In this document: positions 1 to 12,700 of the stretch, one piece after another
How the letters are laid out: every line of letters begins with the position of its first letter
How positions within the stretch are numbered: the stretch's first letter is position 1
Assembly: GCA_028274465.1 (NCBI GenBank)
Contig: CM051455.1
Location: 110,358,261 to 110,422,260 of the forward strand
From: Plantago ovata
Lineage: Eukaryota; Streptophyta; Magnoliopsida; Lamiales; Plantaginaceae
Reading direction: 5' to 3'
DNA length: 64,000 nucleotides
Program-made: the position numbers and the translations under genes
The notes under the pieces: generated by a model
Database searches by the model: none
Seen by the model: the letters and a program-made list of their open reading frames with translations, nothing else
Told to the model about the DNA's origin: nothing

Positions 1-1045
1 TGCTGGGTGCGTTTGTGTCAGCAACCACAACAACATCAACAATATTTGAGTCTGTTGCTTTCTTCTCATCAGCATCCAAGGGTTTGTGCTGATTGTAGAA
101 AGATCTACCCACATTACATACTGACTTGTTTATAGGTAGTGGGTTTCTAAGCTTAATCTTGAAGTGTGTCAAGATGTAGCAGATCTTTAATCCATACATA
201 ACTGGATACATAGGTGAGACAGTGTTGTCTCTCTACCTTGACCTTGAACTTAACAATACATTCAAACAAGTCTGTTGAAGAGGTATTTTGCCCAATTTAT
301 GTCTGATCCATTTTCATGGATATGTTTCAGCAAGGGCCATCTTTTCAGGCCTACTTGATCTATTCCTCCGACTTGAGAATATAGGACTTTGATGAGCAGC
401 AAGGCTACTAGTCTTAGAGAGTAAGAGAGATGCTTTCTCTTTATAAATTTGTCTTAATTTACTGGGGCAATTTCATTTTTCTTCATGAAATTATTTCTAA
501 CATCACTGTAAAAGGCTTTAATTTCGTCTTATGTAGCAGTGATGTCATCTTTAGTTCCAGTGGTTGGAATCTGAAAGATGGTAGCTAAATCAATCCATTT
601 CAGGATGATTTCTTCCTTGAACAGTAGTTGAAATCACTTTTTCAGTGACTCCATGTTCATCTGTCACTGACTGGATCTCAACGTTGTTGTAGAATTCCAT
701 TGTATCCACCATACTCACCTTTTTCGGATAAGCAGTGATAAACGGAAGTAAACCTTGTTGGTTTATGTACATCAAGGCTTCAATGTTTTCAGCTGCCAGC
801 TCGTCTTCATAGAAGTGTCTAATGTACTTCTCTTTTGAAAAAACCCCCACTACATCATCTGTTCACACTTTATCTTTTAGAAATACAAGAGGCATGGATC
901 TTTGAGCGATTCTGTCGTTTGACAGAACGATTTTCACTATCGAAGTTTGTACCGGAGTTCTAACCGGAGTAGCAGTAGTGCTTGTTCCAGCACTGTCTGT
1001 CTTGGAGGCTTTTGAAACCCTTGAGGTTTGTCTTTTGGGAGCCAT
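1..1045 (-). pseudogene. Cop-2 ORF3, N-terminal part (3' ORF of Copia, broken)
   Basis: The ATG at 1045 starts a basic, Ser/Lys/Thr-rich N-terminus (MAPKRQTSRVSKASK) that matches the start of Cop-1 ORF3 at 44740. The match resumes in another frame at 850 (KEKYIRHFYEDEL, then DTMEFYNNVEIQS) and continues degraded to position 1. At least two frameshifts, near 855 and 600, break it. The intact relative is a long protein encoded downstream of pol, the position called env-like in Sireviruses. I see no signal peptide or membrane segment in this part, so a true envelope role is not supported. The rest lies outside the window. Confidence 0.75.
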
Positions 1046-1190
1046 CTTATATAGTAGAGAGAATGAGGGGCAAAGGTACGGGCAAGATGCTTTTTCACCG
1101 GAGGTAGAGTGTTCTCAAAGCACAGGCTAGAAATTTGCAGAGAAAGGAAATTTGGGAGTTAAAGAATTTTGTCTTATGTTCAACTCCTCT

Positions 1191-1198
1191 TATTTATA
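1191..1198 (-). promoter_or_regulatory. TATA box of an internal promoter for Cop-2 ORF3
   Basis: On the - strand the context is CACTATAAATAAGAGG, about 150 bases upstream of the ORF3 start. It matches the LTR TATA context of the Copia family (CACTATAAATAGAGG at 52486..52493). Region 1046..1437 otherwise holds only this leader and upstream sequence, including a CATTTAATGCG palindrome-like motif near 1286 that is shared with the Cop-1 copy. Confidence 0.55.
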
Positions 1199-1437
1199 GT
1201 GTCTTTTTTTGTGTGAGAAACTCAATGGCTTTGAGTTCTCAGCAAGGGCAAAGCAGAGAACATTGAGTTAGTGGTGTGCTTTTCATTTAATGCGTACATG
1301 TCCACTAACTCGAAACTGTCAGAGCGTGTTTTACTTTATGATATTAACCGTTGGATCAACAACTGACTTTAATCAATGGCCACGATTGAGTTTCATGTCA
1401 TGATTATTATCGAGTGTATCTGTGCCAAGATTAACAT

Positions 1438-2372
1438 TGTAGTGGCAAAAATATGCATCCTACGTCACTAAGAGAAGTCAGCCCAAAATTATATCGTGAC
1501 TCAGTCACCAACCCATTCCATATTGGGTTGTACATGGACGACCTAAATAATGAGGTTGGAATATAGCCTAATATCACTTGCAGGCCAGTTGAAAGAGGTT
1601 GATGGGCCGCGAGACCAACCTAGCATTTGATGGACTGAACTACATTGGCGACGCCAGCCCAAACCTACAACCTCCTTCATGGACCCTGTCAGCTGACCTA
1701 ATTAAACTAGTCCGCCTCCACTTCTTAGGGTTTACACTTCTTCAAAGGTTGTTAGGCCGACCTATGAGAAGAACCCGGTAAACAACCCTAACGTCTCAGT
1801 CAAGTCCACAACGTCATTGACACTCTCGGAACGAAAAAAACTCGGACGAAGTGACTGACTGACACCAAACGCTCACCTAGACGCACCTATAAAAGGCGAT
1901 GCTAACTCGCTAAATGAGATCATCTGATACTCACTCGCGATATTCAATATTCTAAAGCTCTCTGAATCCAAAACCCTAGCAATCCATACAATCCCGTCCG
2001 ACTGATCAAAGGAGGTTAGCAATCGTCCAGCCGCCGCTTACCAACCGATCATAGGAGGTCAGCAACCATCTGATCGTCGACTTACCGACTGGTCAAGGTA
2101 GAGCAATCAGTCACGTCCGACCTAAACTCGATCCAACCGGGTCCGACCTACTTAAAGGATAAGCATATTTTCTATCTTCCTTGCACTCTCATTTATTTAC
2201 ATATTTACATCAATTCATTATCCATCACTAACTTGGGCGTCGGAGTCCCTTGGTCGGCACCCACCGGTGTCACCTTGGTACCTTACTGCTCTAGGTTGCT
2301 AGTGTTGTCTTACAGGTCGCTGGTGCCCCCCAATTCGTATTAGTTCGTGATTGTAGATTCTGAGCGTCTACA
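1438..2372 (+). mobile_element. 5' LTR of a Tat-like gypsy retrotransposon
   Basis: This 935-base segment starts TGTAG and ends CTACA, so it has short inverted ends. It has a TATA box (TATAAAAG, 1888..1895) and near its 3' end the GGGCGTCGGAGTCCCTTGG-type block that I associate with Tat-lineage LTRs. It interrupts the Cop-2 spacer: left flank homology to Cop-1 (near 45100) stops at 1437. The internal region begins right after it and is cut by the assembly gap, so the second LTR and TSD cannot be checked. Confidence 0.65.
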
Positions 2373-2533
2373 ATTTGGAGCCCACCTGGGGCCCCGTCTA
2401 TCAAATAGGAAATTCACTAGCAAGCACCATGTCTCATTTAGAAGATGGACACGTAAGCGACGAGCTTGACGCCAACACTGTCAACGCTCAACTCCAGCCT
2501 TGACCGCGCAGATGAGGGAAAACAACGCCAGAG
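2373..2533 (+). mobile_element. primer site and start of the Tat-like internal region
   Basis: Directly after the LTR comes ATTTGGAGCCCACCTGGGGC, the expected place and style of a primer binding site. I cannot assign the tRNA safely. No clear ORF is visible before the gap. Confidence 0.5.
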
Positions 2534-2633
2534 NNNNNNNNNNNNNNNNNNNNNNNNNNNNNNNNNNNNNNNNNNNNNNNNNNNNNNNNNNNNNNNNNNN
2601 NNNNNNNNNNNNNNNNNNNNNNNNNNNNNNNNN
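2534..2633. other. assembly gap of exactly 100 N
   Basis: One hundred N, the conventional size for a gap of unknown length. It most likely hides the body and second LTR of the Tat-like element, because Cop-2 sequence resumes immediately after it. Confidence 0.95.
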
Positions 2634-2924
2634 TTTTGAAGGATTTACTTGATGAATGCCTGGTTTCAGCAACACTTGTATACAACCATCTTTTAGTAGA
2701 ACCAAACTCTTAAAGGGGACTTTCAGGGATATTATATCTTAAGCAACTATTGCCTGCTGAGTTACCCGTTTCAGCAACCAATCAATGTACCTTTTTATTG
2801 AGGTAGTTCAATCAATCCAAGGATATAACTTAGCATTGCGAACCTATTATCTGGAAGGGGCTGGTAAAGATGTCAGCAAGTTGATCATCAGTACCTATCT
2901 TTACAACCTCAATGTCTCCTTTTT
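2634..2924 (-). repeat. Cop-2 spacer between pol and ORF3
   Basis: Noncoding. Homologous to 45480..45773 of Cop-1. Contains two copies of the GCTGA...TCAGC hairpin motif seen as an array in Cop-1 (near 2652..2668 and 2757..2775). Confidence 0.6.
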
Positions 2925-5900
2925 CACAATGGTCCTGTAATGAAATGGTGTCTAATATTCAAGTGTGTTTGTCCTTGAGTGAACTTCGAATTTTGCGTGC
3001 TAGCAATATCACTTGTATTATCACAAAAGATTGGTGTTTTTTTTGCAGAAATACCATAATCTTTTAGTTGTTGCTAAATCCATAGGATTTAAGCAGTACA
3101 CCACCAGCCACAATGTATTCAGATTCAGTGGAGTGAATTGTAGAACCATGAAATTAGTCTTTGTACTTAGAAATGACAAGTCCAGAGGTACTTTTCCGAT
3201 CAAGAGTTTATCCACCATGGCCAGCATCTAACACCAACCATTCTAATCTATGACTTTAGATACCATAATCCAACATTGACTGTGTCTTTGACATATTTCA
3301 GTATTTTGAGTGCTTTCTTGTAGTGTGATTCTCTAGGGTCATTGAAATCTTGCACACCCCAAACACACTGAATATCAGGCCCTACTTGCTGTTAAATACA
3401 ACAAGAAACCAATGAGCTTCCATACTTTTGTTCATCGACACTTTTGTTTTCTTTAGTATAGCCCAATTTGGTACCAACACTCATAGGGATCTTTTCAGGT
3501 TTCTCTCTCCTTTTTGATCCAACTTTATGAGCATTTCCTTTGCATAACTTTGCTTGATTTATGAATATCCATCTTGATTGTTGCTTGACTTGAAATCCTA
3601 GGAAATAATTCAATTTGCCCATCATGCTCATTTCAAACTTGTTAGTCATGAGCTTGGCAATATCATCACAAAGTTGCTTGTCCTTAGATCCAAAAATTAT
3701 GTCATCCACATAAATCTGGACTAAGAGTATTTTACCATCATGGTTCATCGTAAATAAGGTTTTATCAACTTCACCTTTCTTGAAACCATTATCTAGCAAG
3801 AACTTACTAAGGTATCATACCAAGCTCTAGCTGCTTGCTTTTAGACCATATACAATTTTCTGAAGCTGTATACCATCTTGTTTCTTAGGGACGTTCAAAG
3901 CCAGGGTTGTTCTAGATCGACTTCTTCAGCAGCTCACCATTTAGGAATGCACTTTTACATCCATTTGGTAACAATAAAGTCGTTATGAGCAGCAAAAGGC
4001 TAAGAAAAGTCTAATTGCATCAGATCTTGCAACTGGGTGCATATGACTCATCATAGTCCAATCCTTCAGTCTGACAGTAACCTTGAGCAACTAATCGTGC
4101 TTTATTCCTTGTTACTTCACGAGACTCGCTCAGCTTGTTTTTGAACACCCACTTAGTACCAATTGCTTTTTCTTTCCTTCAGCAGGGGTACAAGTTCCAG
4201 ACTTTGTTCCTTTCAAATTGATCCAGTTCTTCTTGCATTGCCTTGATCCATTCAGAATGATTTAAAGCTTCTTCTATGGTTTTGGGTTCAATTTCTGAAA
4301 CAAAGCAAGAACAAAGCTTCTATCTACCTCAACACTATTGCTTCTTCAGCAAGTTCATGGTTGATAGATTCTTTGGATCTAGTCACTTGGCGTTGTCAAT
4401 ATCACCAATCATATCCTTAGAGGATGATCTCTAATCCATTTGTTAACAGGTTTTCTGCTTCTTGAGATATGGATATGTTTGCGTTTCAGCATGTACTTGT
4501 TCAGTACTACTGGTATCTGGTTGTCTCTACTCTACTAATTTTTCATCAGCAACTACTTGTTTAGTATTGCTGGTTTGAGGTAACTCGTCGGTAAGCACAT
4601 GGGGTTGCATAGTTTAGCAACATCTGGAGCAACTGGCATCTTTAGCAGGGACTTCCTTATCATGAAGTACATTTATCTTGACTTGACCTGGTGTTGGGTG
4701 TGTCATTGTCAGAATCATCATTAAGTTCATGAGTTAGACATTTCAGTTTTGGATGATCTTCTTTGCTCATGTATGAGTAGCTTCTTCATACATTCTGATA
4801 TTTCTTCTTCAGCAGGAACTCCTTGTTCTTTCGTAGAATACAACATGCACTGATTCTTCAATCTTTTGTGCCTTTTTTGTTGAAATTCTATAAGCTTTGC
4901 TATGCAAGTAGTAACCAAGAAATATCGCTTCATCTGCCTTTGGTTGAAATGTTCTTAATATTCTATACCATTGTTAAGAACAAAGCATTTGCAACCAAAT
5001 ACTCTTAGATGGTGATGTTAGGAGGTCTTCCAACAAATAGCTCATAGGGAGTTTCTGTTGTATTCCTTAGTTATCAAGCATCTATTTTGAGTATAGAAGG
5101 CATTTTAATCGCTTCAACCCAATAAGCTTCACTTATTTCAGTGTCACAAGCATGGTTCTAGCTGCTTCATTAAGAGTATGATTTTTCCTTTCAGCAACAC
5201 CATTTTTGTTGAGGTGTCCTTGCTGAGGATAACTGATGTTGTATGCCTTTAAGTGCAATACTCAGTTATGTACTGGTTTACAAACTCAGTACCATTGGTC
5301 TGTTATGATGATTTTTACCTCTGTCATTTTTTGCATGACTTCGAGCTTGTTCATCAAGTTAGGTATTTCAGTCCTTGTTTCAGACTTTGTTTGATGAAAA
5401 TTACCCAATGAGTGAACCTTGAATAATCAACTACCACCACTAGACCATAGTTCTTGCCAGGCCACGTAGCTTGTTGAAGAAAATTCGAACAAGTCCATAT
5501 GCAAGAGTTGTAAAGGTTTTGTATTGACATGCAGTGCAAACACCATCATTCTTAAAAGTACCTTAGGTAATCCAACTACAAGTGCCTTTTTAGACAACTT
5601 ATTCAGCGTCTTGAAGTTTAGGTGACTAGTTCTTTTATGCCATAACCATGCTTTTTGAGCAAGGCATTCATGTTCTGAGATCAGGTATTTTTCAATGATT
5701 GTTGAAGACCAATCTACAGTGTATAGACCTCCCGATCTCCTAGCAACCATGATTACCTTCTTTGTCTCAAGTAATATGCATTCATCACTTTTGATTTTGA
5801 TGAAGTAACCTTTGTCAGCAAACTGACTCATGCTGAACAGGTTTGAACTTAAGATTTTTGTCATAAAGAACTCCTGTTATAGTAATGCACCCTAACTTCA

Positions 5901-6062
5901 CATCACCATAGCCTTTAGTAGATCCAAAGCCTCCACCAGCAAACCTTATTATTGGACCTTTAGACCACCGTCTATAGTTTATAAGATTTTTCTTATTGCC
6001 CGTCATGTGCTTTCCCGCAGCCACTGTCAAAGTGCCAAATTGCATTGTTTGTCTCCGTGGCT
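2925..6062 (-). pseudogene. Cop-2 pol: protease, integrase, reverse transcriptase, RNase H (broken)
   Basis: Homology to Cop-1 pol runs throughout in fragments. In - strand order these are the protease region near 6060..5815, the gag-pre-integrase and integrase region 5864..4860, a Ser/Glu-rich linker 4933..4200, the RT with catalytic YVDD in VQIYVDDIIFGS near 3700, and RNase H remnants down to about 2925. Copia pol makes the protease, integrase and RT-RNase H that copy and insert the element. Many frameshifts and stops break it; no fragment exceeds about 145 codons. The order PR-INT-RT-RH identifies Copia rather than gypsy. Confidence 0.85.
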
Positions 6063-6063
6063 G

Positions 6064-8530
6064 AAGTCTGCACAATCAAGAGCAAACAAGTTAATTATCC
6101 AGGATTGGATGTCCATTAAATGTTTAAGAAGCGTCCATTGGAAACCCAAGTCTTGACTTTTTCAATCTTGACTTGTTTTCTACTTGCTGAGGAATTAGAT
6201 GGTTTAGAACCAAAAGACGTTTGCACATTGCTGGTCAAATCCACTTTCTGATGTGGGTGTCGTGTTTGGTTTACCCTTTTCCTAAATGTACTTTTTAGTA
6301 AGTTATTTTCTAGCAAGGTTCCTTCTAGTCCTAGCATTAGTATTGTTAATACTCTTAGGCTTGGATTTGTTCAACTCTTTGAAGTATCTTTGTTGACTCT
6401 GCTTATACTCGTGGAAAAGTTGATTTTGCTTGTTCTTGTAACCAAGTCGACATCTCGGAGTATGATGAGTCTTTGTCTCAGCAACTTTACTTGATTCAGG
6501 TTTGTCAGCAAAGGTCTTCTGATTACTTTAGTTAGTAATCTTGCCTCTAGGCTTAATAATTGCTTTTCAGCAACTTGTTTGGCGATTGCTTTACAACATC
6601 CTTTTTCTGATTAGATTACTTTTCAGCAACCTGTTTTTGTCCAATTGCTTTTCAACAATCTGTTTATCTTTTGAAGTCTTGTTACTTTGAGTAGCAACAA
6701 CGGGCTTCTTGGTCATAGGTACTTGATTGTTTATCTTAGCAACCTTGATTGACCAATTTGATAGAGTTCTGGTTGACCACTATTAGTAGCACGAACAATG
6801 ATTATTGGTGATTTGTCTTTACTCAGAGTATCACGTCATCACCTTCATAAGTGGCACCTAAACCTTGTTTTTGAGATGGATCTCTCCAATAAGAATTTAG
6901 TTCAGTTAGCGTGTTACTAGCGTTTGCATAAGTTTTGAAATTGACTTTCATCTTTTTCATCTCTTGTATTTCAGCAAATAACTTCAGAATTGAAGACTGG
7001 TATTCTTCCAATTCTATTGCCATTTGAGAATTTTTCTCTGTAGCTTCAGCAATTAGCTTTTTAAGATGTAATATTTAAGCATCTTTCTTTTCTGACTCAA
7101 CGCTTAGCACAACGTACTTTTCAGTAGTTTGCTTAGTCAGAAGTTCAGCATTATGTAATTTCTCTTGCTTCTTGCTCAGAGTTTTCTCAAATCTTTCGAT
7201 TTCTCCTTCAATTCTATCAAGAACAATCTCATCTTCACTTTCTGAATCAGAGTCAGAGTAGGAGAAATTACATGATCGGCCATGAGCAGAACTCGTAATT
7301 TGACACATCTAGGTAAGCTTCCATGGCAATTCCACAAACTTCTTTGCCTATCTCCACGTCCAATGTATCTTCCTCTTCTTCAGTGTCTGAACTTTCTACC
7401 TCATTGTCTTAAGAGTTTGATTCAATGCAAAGAGCATCGATTTTTGGTTGAAGTTTCTTCTTTTCTTCAGCAATCAAAGCCTTCTTGAACTTCTTCTTCT
7501 TTTCAGCAGACTCCTCCCTTCAGCAAGGACAGTTTGCTTTGAAGTGTCCAGGCTTTTTGCAATAAAAGCAAAGATCATTGCCAACTGCTGGTTCTTCAGA
7601 AGACTTTGCTTGCTGAGCTTGCTTGTTCAGTGAGCTAGCTTCATTCTTGTACTTATGGTAGCTGTTGCCAAGATGCTTTTTCAGCTTCTGTTTTGCTTTT
7701 CGCCTTTAAAGTTCCTTAATGATGAACTTCTTCATGTTTCTACTGCAAGAGCATTTCCATCAGCAGGTTCTTTGTCACTCTTCTTTTCAGAAGGTGAAGG
7801 CTTGGCAGCAAGAGCAATGTTTTGCGATTTTTCAGCAAACACACTTTCTCTTTGCTTTGTCTCATAGTTGACAGTAGCAAGGTGAGAGAACAAACTCAGT
7901 TGGAGTGATGTTTGGCATCTCTTGATTGTAGTATAAGTTCTGAGTGTGAATCCATTCTTGATTCAAACTTCTGATAATGGTTTTACCCTTCTCAGACTCT
8001 GAATAGAAGTTTCCAACACCTAAGGCAACCATTTCACTCACAAGAGTTGTGAATCTAAAATCCAAGTCTTCCAGTGACTCAGTGGCACCTTGTTTGAAGT
8101 TTTGAAACTTCAACTTTAGCACTTCGAGTTTGTTTTCCTTGGTTTTGTCACATCCAACACAAAGATCTTGAACCATTTTCCAAGCTTCCATATCAATTTT
8201 GGCATCCCATAGTTTGCACTGTATGGTGTCTGGAGTAGATCGAATAATGATGTTTCTTGCTTGGCCATCAAGACGGAATCTCTTGGCTTCATCAGAAGTC
8301 CTTTCCTCTCTGGTTTTGGTACGATTGTGTCGACCGGTTCACCTAAGATAATTTCCTTTCCAGCAGTATCTGTGGTTTTATGAGGAAAACTTCTCTCAAC
8401 TTTAGTGATCTTGATTGGGCCATCGTTTATGACAGTCACCATCTCATCGCTAATGGCTTCAAGATGTAGCATCATGTTGTTTCGCATTTCTCATAGTTTT
8501 CCAGCTTCAGCAATGGAGCATCACCTAAAG
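6064..8530 (-). pseudogene. Cop-2 gag (broken)
   Basis: Matches Cop-1 gag across its length. The start codon appears changed from ATG to CTG at about 8530. The N-terminal part reads in 8487..7862 (NNMMLHLEAISDEM, KMVQDLC, LEDLDFRFTTLVSEM), the zinc-knuckle region is near 7550 and the C-terminal coiled-coil and basic region lies at 7308..6116. It would form the capsid-like particle and bind RNA. Several frameshifts and stops make it non-functional. Confidence 0.8.
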
Positions 8531-8624
8531 ACAGTCAACAACTACCAAACTGATCAAGTGAAAGTGATTTACGGAAAGCACCTAAGGGGATCTAGGTTCA
8601 GTGCTGAAGGTTGAAGAACCTACT

Positions 8625-8636
8625 GCTCTGATACCA
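8625..8636 (-). other. Cop-2 primer binding site (initiator tRNA-Met)
   Basis: On the - strand it reads TGGTATCAGAGC, complementary to the 3' end of plant initiator tRNA-Met, two bases inside the 5' LTR. It fixes orientation: the LTR at 8639 is the 5' LTR of a - strand element. Confidence 0.9.
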
Positions 8637-8638
8637 CT

Positions 8639-9049
8639 TGTTGGTCCCTTTAGACAACAAGTAAAGATTTGGGGTAGGGGGCGGGTGAATAGTCTTTAAA
8701 AACTTATTGCGTCGTCTAAAACTTTCTCAGCAAGTGTTTATTACTTTTCAGTAATGAGTTTGTCGGTACTTAACTTTCTCAGCAAATGCTTGTTACTTTT
8801 CAGTGACAAGTTTGTTGATGCTTAGAAACAGAGTGTAGAAGTCTTTTACAATAAGTGTTTGTGTCAGAAAGCTAGTTTCAACAAGTAAGCAGATAAACAA
8901 TGTAAAACAAAGTAACTTGCTGAAAGATAACTGCAGAAATGTAAATCACACAAAACACTTTTGTAGTGGTATTTGAGGGTGGCGTAATCCCTCAACTAAT
9001 CCACTTTGTCCTTTCTAGGACTGAATCCACTAAGATAAGATATGAAGTC
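8639..9049 (-). repeat. Cop-2 5' LTR, piece adjoining the primer site
   Basis: Starts TGTTGG like both Cop-1 LTRs (21827 and 51576). It is interrupted at 9049 by Ath-1 and resumes at 54123. The five bases before the break, AAGTC, are repeated after Ath-1. Confidence 0.9.
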
Positions 9050-9199
9050 TGATGAATGAGATTGTCAGACTCGAACAATAAAATAAATTTGTTTTAGCCA
9101 AAGGGCAACTCACAACTACACACAAAACACGTAGTATAGAGGTAAGATGACCTCGAGTGTCGATCTCTAGGGACTTAACTAGCTTTAACTAAATAACTA
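9050..9199 (-). repeat. Ath-1 3' LTR, outer piece
   Basis: Matches the start of the 5' LTR at 21429 nearly base for base, including the GACCTCGAGTGTCGATCTCT block. It ends in AAATAACTA, the left MULE TSD. The uninterrupted site survives at about 21565..21575. Confidence 0.92.
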
Positions 9200-9233
9200 G
9201 GGAATATTACTTCTGGACCCCCTGATAGATGTC
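9200..9233 (+). repeat. MULE left terminal inverted repeat
   Basis: Pairs with 13900..13933. Region 9234..9600 contains no ORF; it holds the probable promoter and CT-rich 5' leader of the transposase. Confidence 0.93.
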
Positions 9234-9600
9234 ATCTTTTCATCGAAAGGACTGTCTTGCAAAGAATTACATATAAACCCATTTGGCCGCACCGGCGTTG
9301 ACCCCGGAATGTCGAGATTTTCTCTCTCCTGTAACCAAACACGCCCTTATTCTATTTTTTCGGTTTTAAACGTATATTCCGTATTAAACCATCATTTACT
9401 ATTTTTCCTCTTTTCACCCATCCCTATTGCCTCTGTCCCGCCATCTTCCTTCACCCATTATCTTCGCCATCTCTGCCGATTTTAACCGATTTTAAACGAA
9501 ATTCTTCCAGCTATTCACTATCTCAGCACGTATGTAGCGTATTCCACTTCGTCGAAGTTGTTCGAGTCCGAAATTTGGGTTTAGGGCAACTGTTATACAA

Positions 9601-9772
9601 GTAAGTATTTTTTTTCGAAATTAATCTCAAGCTTGCTCAATGTTGTGTTCAATGATGTTGTATTGAGTGATATATGTAAACGATTTTGCTCAATTTTGTT
9701 ATTTTTCAAAAAATCGGGAAGGCTAGGGTTTTTGTGTTTCTGACAGAAGGTTTGCTTGTGTATGTGTTGTAG
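9601..9772 (+). other. 5' UTR intron of the MULE transposase
   Basis: Donor GTAAGTATTT at 9601 and acceptor TGTTGTAG at 9772, with a T-rich interior, six bases before the ATG at 9778. Read from consensus only. Confidence 0.6.
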
Positions 9773-9777
9773 TAGCC

Positions 9778-12700
9778 ATGACTAGGAGAGGAAGATTCAA
9801 CATTCGTGTCCATTATTTGGGTGAGCAGTATATTCTTGAAGATGTCAACCACAGAAGGTACTCACGCCAAAACCTTCTTGATGATATTATTGAAAAGGTG
9901 ATAGAAAAGGTACACACATTTGATGATGAACATAAGGATGAACAACCATCTCTGTTTTTTACTTTACATGCTGGTATTGATGGGGGGGGGGAACTGGAGA
10001 TTTTAAATGATGAACATGTTAGTTTAATGTTTGCAAAAAACATGGACCTGCTAGAGGTTGAAATTTATTTAAGCTCATGTGCAGCAGAACCAGTAGCTGT
10101 AGATAAATCTCATTATACTCCAACTAAGGGTAAGGGTAAGAAGCATGTTTATGATGATGATGATCCCCCCTTCCATGCTAAAGTTCCTGATCCACCCCCT
10201 TTTAGACAGAGAATGTTTAGGCAAAGGGGTAATAAGCCTAAGCCTCCAAAAACCGGTCCAAAACGCACTCCCAGAAGTGAAGCTGATATAATTGACCTTA
10301 CAGGGGATGAAATACCCCCAATGTCACAGCCTACTCAAAACACACAACCAGAGAAAATGCCAAGCCCACCTCCAGAAATGACCCCTGAAACCTTTACAAC
10401 TACTCCAACTACTCCAACTCATGTGCACATATCAGAAGACATACCAAATGATGAGAAAACTCCAGAAATCACACATGATGCTCCAGATACAAATGAAGCC
10501 AAAACTCCATCTCCTACTCCATACAAACCTACCATTGAAGAGGTAGGCAGGCATGGTGATGATGAGATATTCTCCACTCAGATTCCTGCAGACATGGATT
10601 TTGAAGAAGTCTTGCAGAGGTTGTTGGAAGCTAATGCAGTATTGGATAACCATTACCCTCCACATGAGAATGAAATGGAGACAGAAGGAGCTCATGATGA
10701 TTCTCCACCTGAGAATGAAATGGAGACACAAGCAGGTCATGATCCTATTAACTTCTATTGCTTATAATTTTCCTTAAACTCATTGCATTTTATTACTTGC
10801 TAAATTGTTCAATTGTAATGTGCAGGGGCAGGTCATGATGATTCTCCACCTGAGAATGAAAAGGAGACAGAAGCAGGTCATGATGATTCTCCACCGGAGA
10901 AGGAAATGGAAAGACAAGAGGAAGATGGGGCTGTTAGTGATTGGCATAGCTCTGAATTTGATGGCAGTCAGGAAGAAGGGAGTGAATATGATGGTATTAA
11001 GGATCTCCTAAGTGGTGATGAGGATGAGAGTGACAGTGGTGAGGTATGTTCAGAAGCTGACAGTGATGGAGGGCTGGTTGATGAGGAAGAGATGGATAGT
11101 GACATTGAGGGTTTTGTTGATTGGGAAAGTAGTGAGCCTAGGAAGGAGAATCCACATGAAGATGAAGATATATTGATAGGATTCAAGAAGTGTGAAGGTA
11201 GTGATTCAGATGATGATGGTGAGAATGAACCTGATAAAGGGGATGATGCAGCAGGTGTTGAAAGTGTGCCTAATGAAGCAAATGTTGATGATGCAGCAAT
11301 TGGTGATGGTGAGAATGAGCCTAATGAAGCAAATGTTGATGATGCAGCAGTTGGTGACACACATCAGGAGGATGAAACAGTGGATTATGGTTATCCTAGT
11401 GAGGATGAAGAGTACACCACAGAAGGTTGGATTGGTGATGAGTTCAAGGAAGTATGTGAGTCAGAGGATAAGGAGTTCCAGGTTGGTGAGGTATATGGCA
11501 GTGTGAAGGAATTGAGAAAGAGGGCTAAGGAGTATGCCATTAAGATTGGGTTTACAATAAAAAGAGATAAGAATGAGAGAAGGAGGTATACTATCCACTG
11601 TAATGCTAAAGATAAGGGGTGTCCTTGGAGGTTGCATGCAGGTGTGATGGAGGATGAGATGTCTTTGATGATAAGGTCATATAATGGGAAGCACCGATGT
11701 GTGAGACAAGTTGATGCCAAGCTTGCAGATTCCAATTGGATGGCTGAGAAATTTATTGCACAGTTGAAAGAGCATCCTAACCTATCTGCAAAGAAGCTTG
11801 AAGCTTGGGTAAATGGGAAGCTTGGGGTCAAAGTCCCATATATGAGAGTGTGGAGGGCCATTGCAATCATGGGTGGAGATCCTGAGTTAGCATTCAAGGT
11901 GGCACCTAAATACAGAGAAATGGTGTTGAGATACAATGTAGGTTCCATTGTTGAGCTGGACACTACCCCTGCCCCTTCCATAGGCAGAAACCCCTTGTTC
12001 AAGAGGTTTTCTGTGGTTTAGATGCTTTGAAGAGGGGTTTTCTTGATGGATGTGCTCCATTCCTTTTCTTTGATGGGTGTCACCTTAAGGGGAGATGGAA
12101 AACAGGAGCTGCAATTGCAACAGATGGGACCTCACTGGTATCCCTTGCAGACATGCTTGGGTGGTTATCACATACAAAAGGGAAGATGCTGCTGAGTATG
12201 TAAGTGATAACCACACTTTGGCTGCTTACAAGAGGGCTTATGCTCATACCATCAAACCAGTCCCTGATATGCCTTTCTGGCCAAGCAACCTTACCACTGA
12301 GGAGTGCTCTCCACCTATAATAGAGAAGAAGAAAGGCAGGCCTAAGAAAGTGAGGATAAGACATCCCTGTGAAGGCAATAGAAGAGAAAGGCCTCCATCT
12401 TCAAAACCTCTTCATGAACAGACAAGAAAACCCAAGTGTAGTTCTTGCGGTAATAGGGGCCATAACTGCAGAAACTGCCCTACTTCGGTATGTAGCATAC
12501 TCTTCTATACTCTTGTTATTTCTGCAGTTTGTTATTTCAATTCTGATTAGTATACTATACTGTGGCAGAAAAAAGGTAAGTCAAGTACTAAGAGAACTAG
12601 TGGACAAGCTAAGAAACCAACAACAACTAAAGCTCCAACTGTAAGTGTTGCTTTGCTACTTCTTCATATGTTAAATTCATTTGTTTCTGGTGCTTTGATT

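Noticed and set aside
3013..3231. ORFs antisense to Copia pol and gag (also 4823..5008, 7282..7867, 47913..48327)
   Set aside because: Antisense shadows of pol and gag in an AT-rich element.
12080..12364. - strand ORF over the MULE SWIM region
   Set aside because: Shadow of the transposase C-terminus; no domain of its own.
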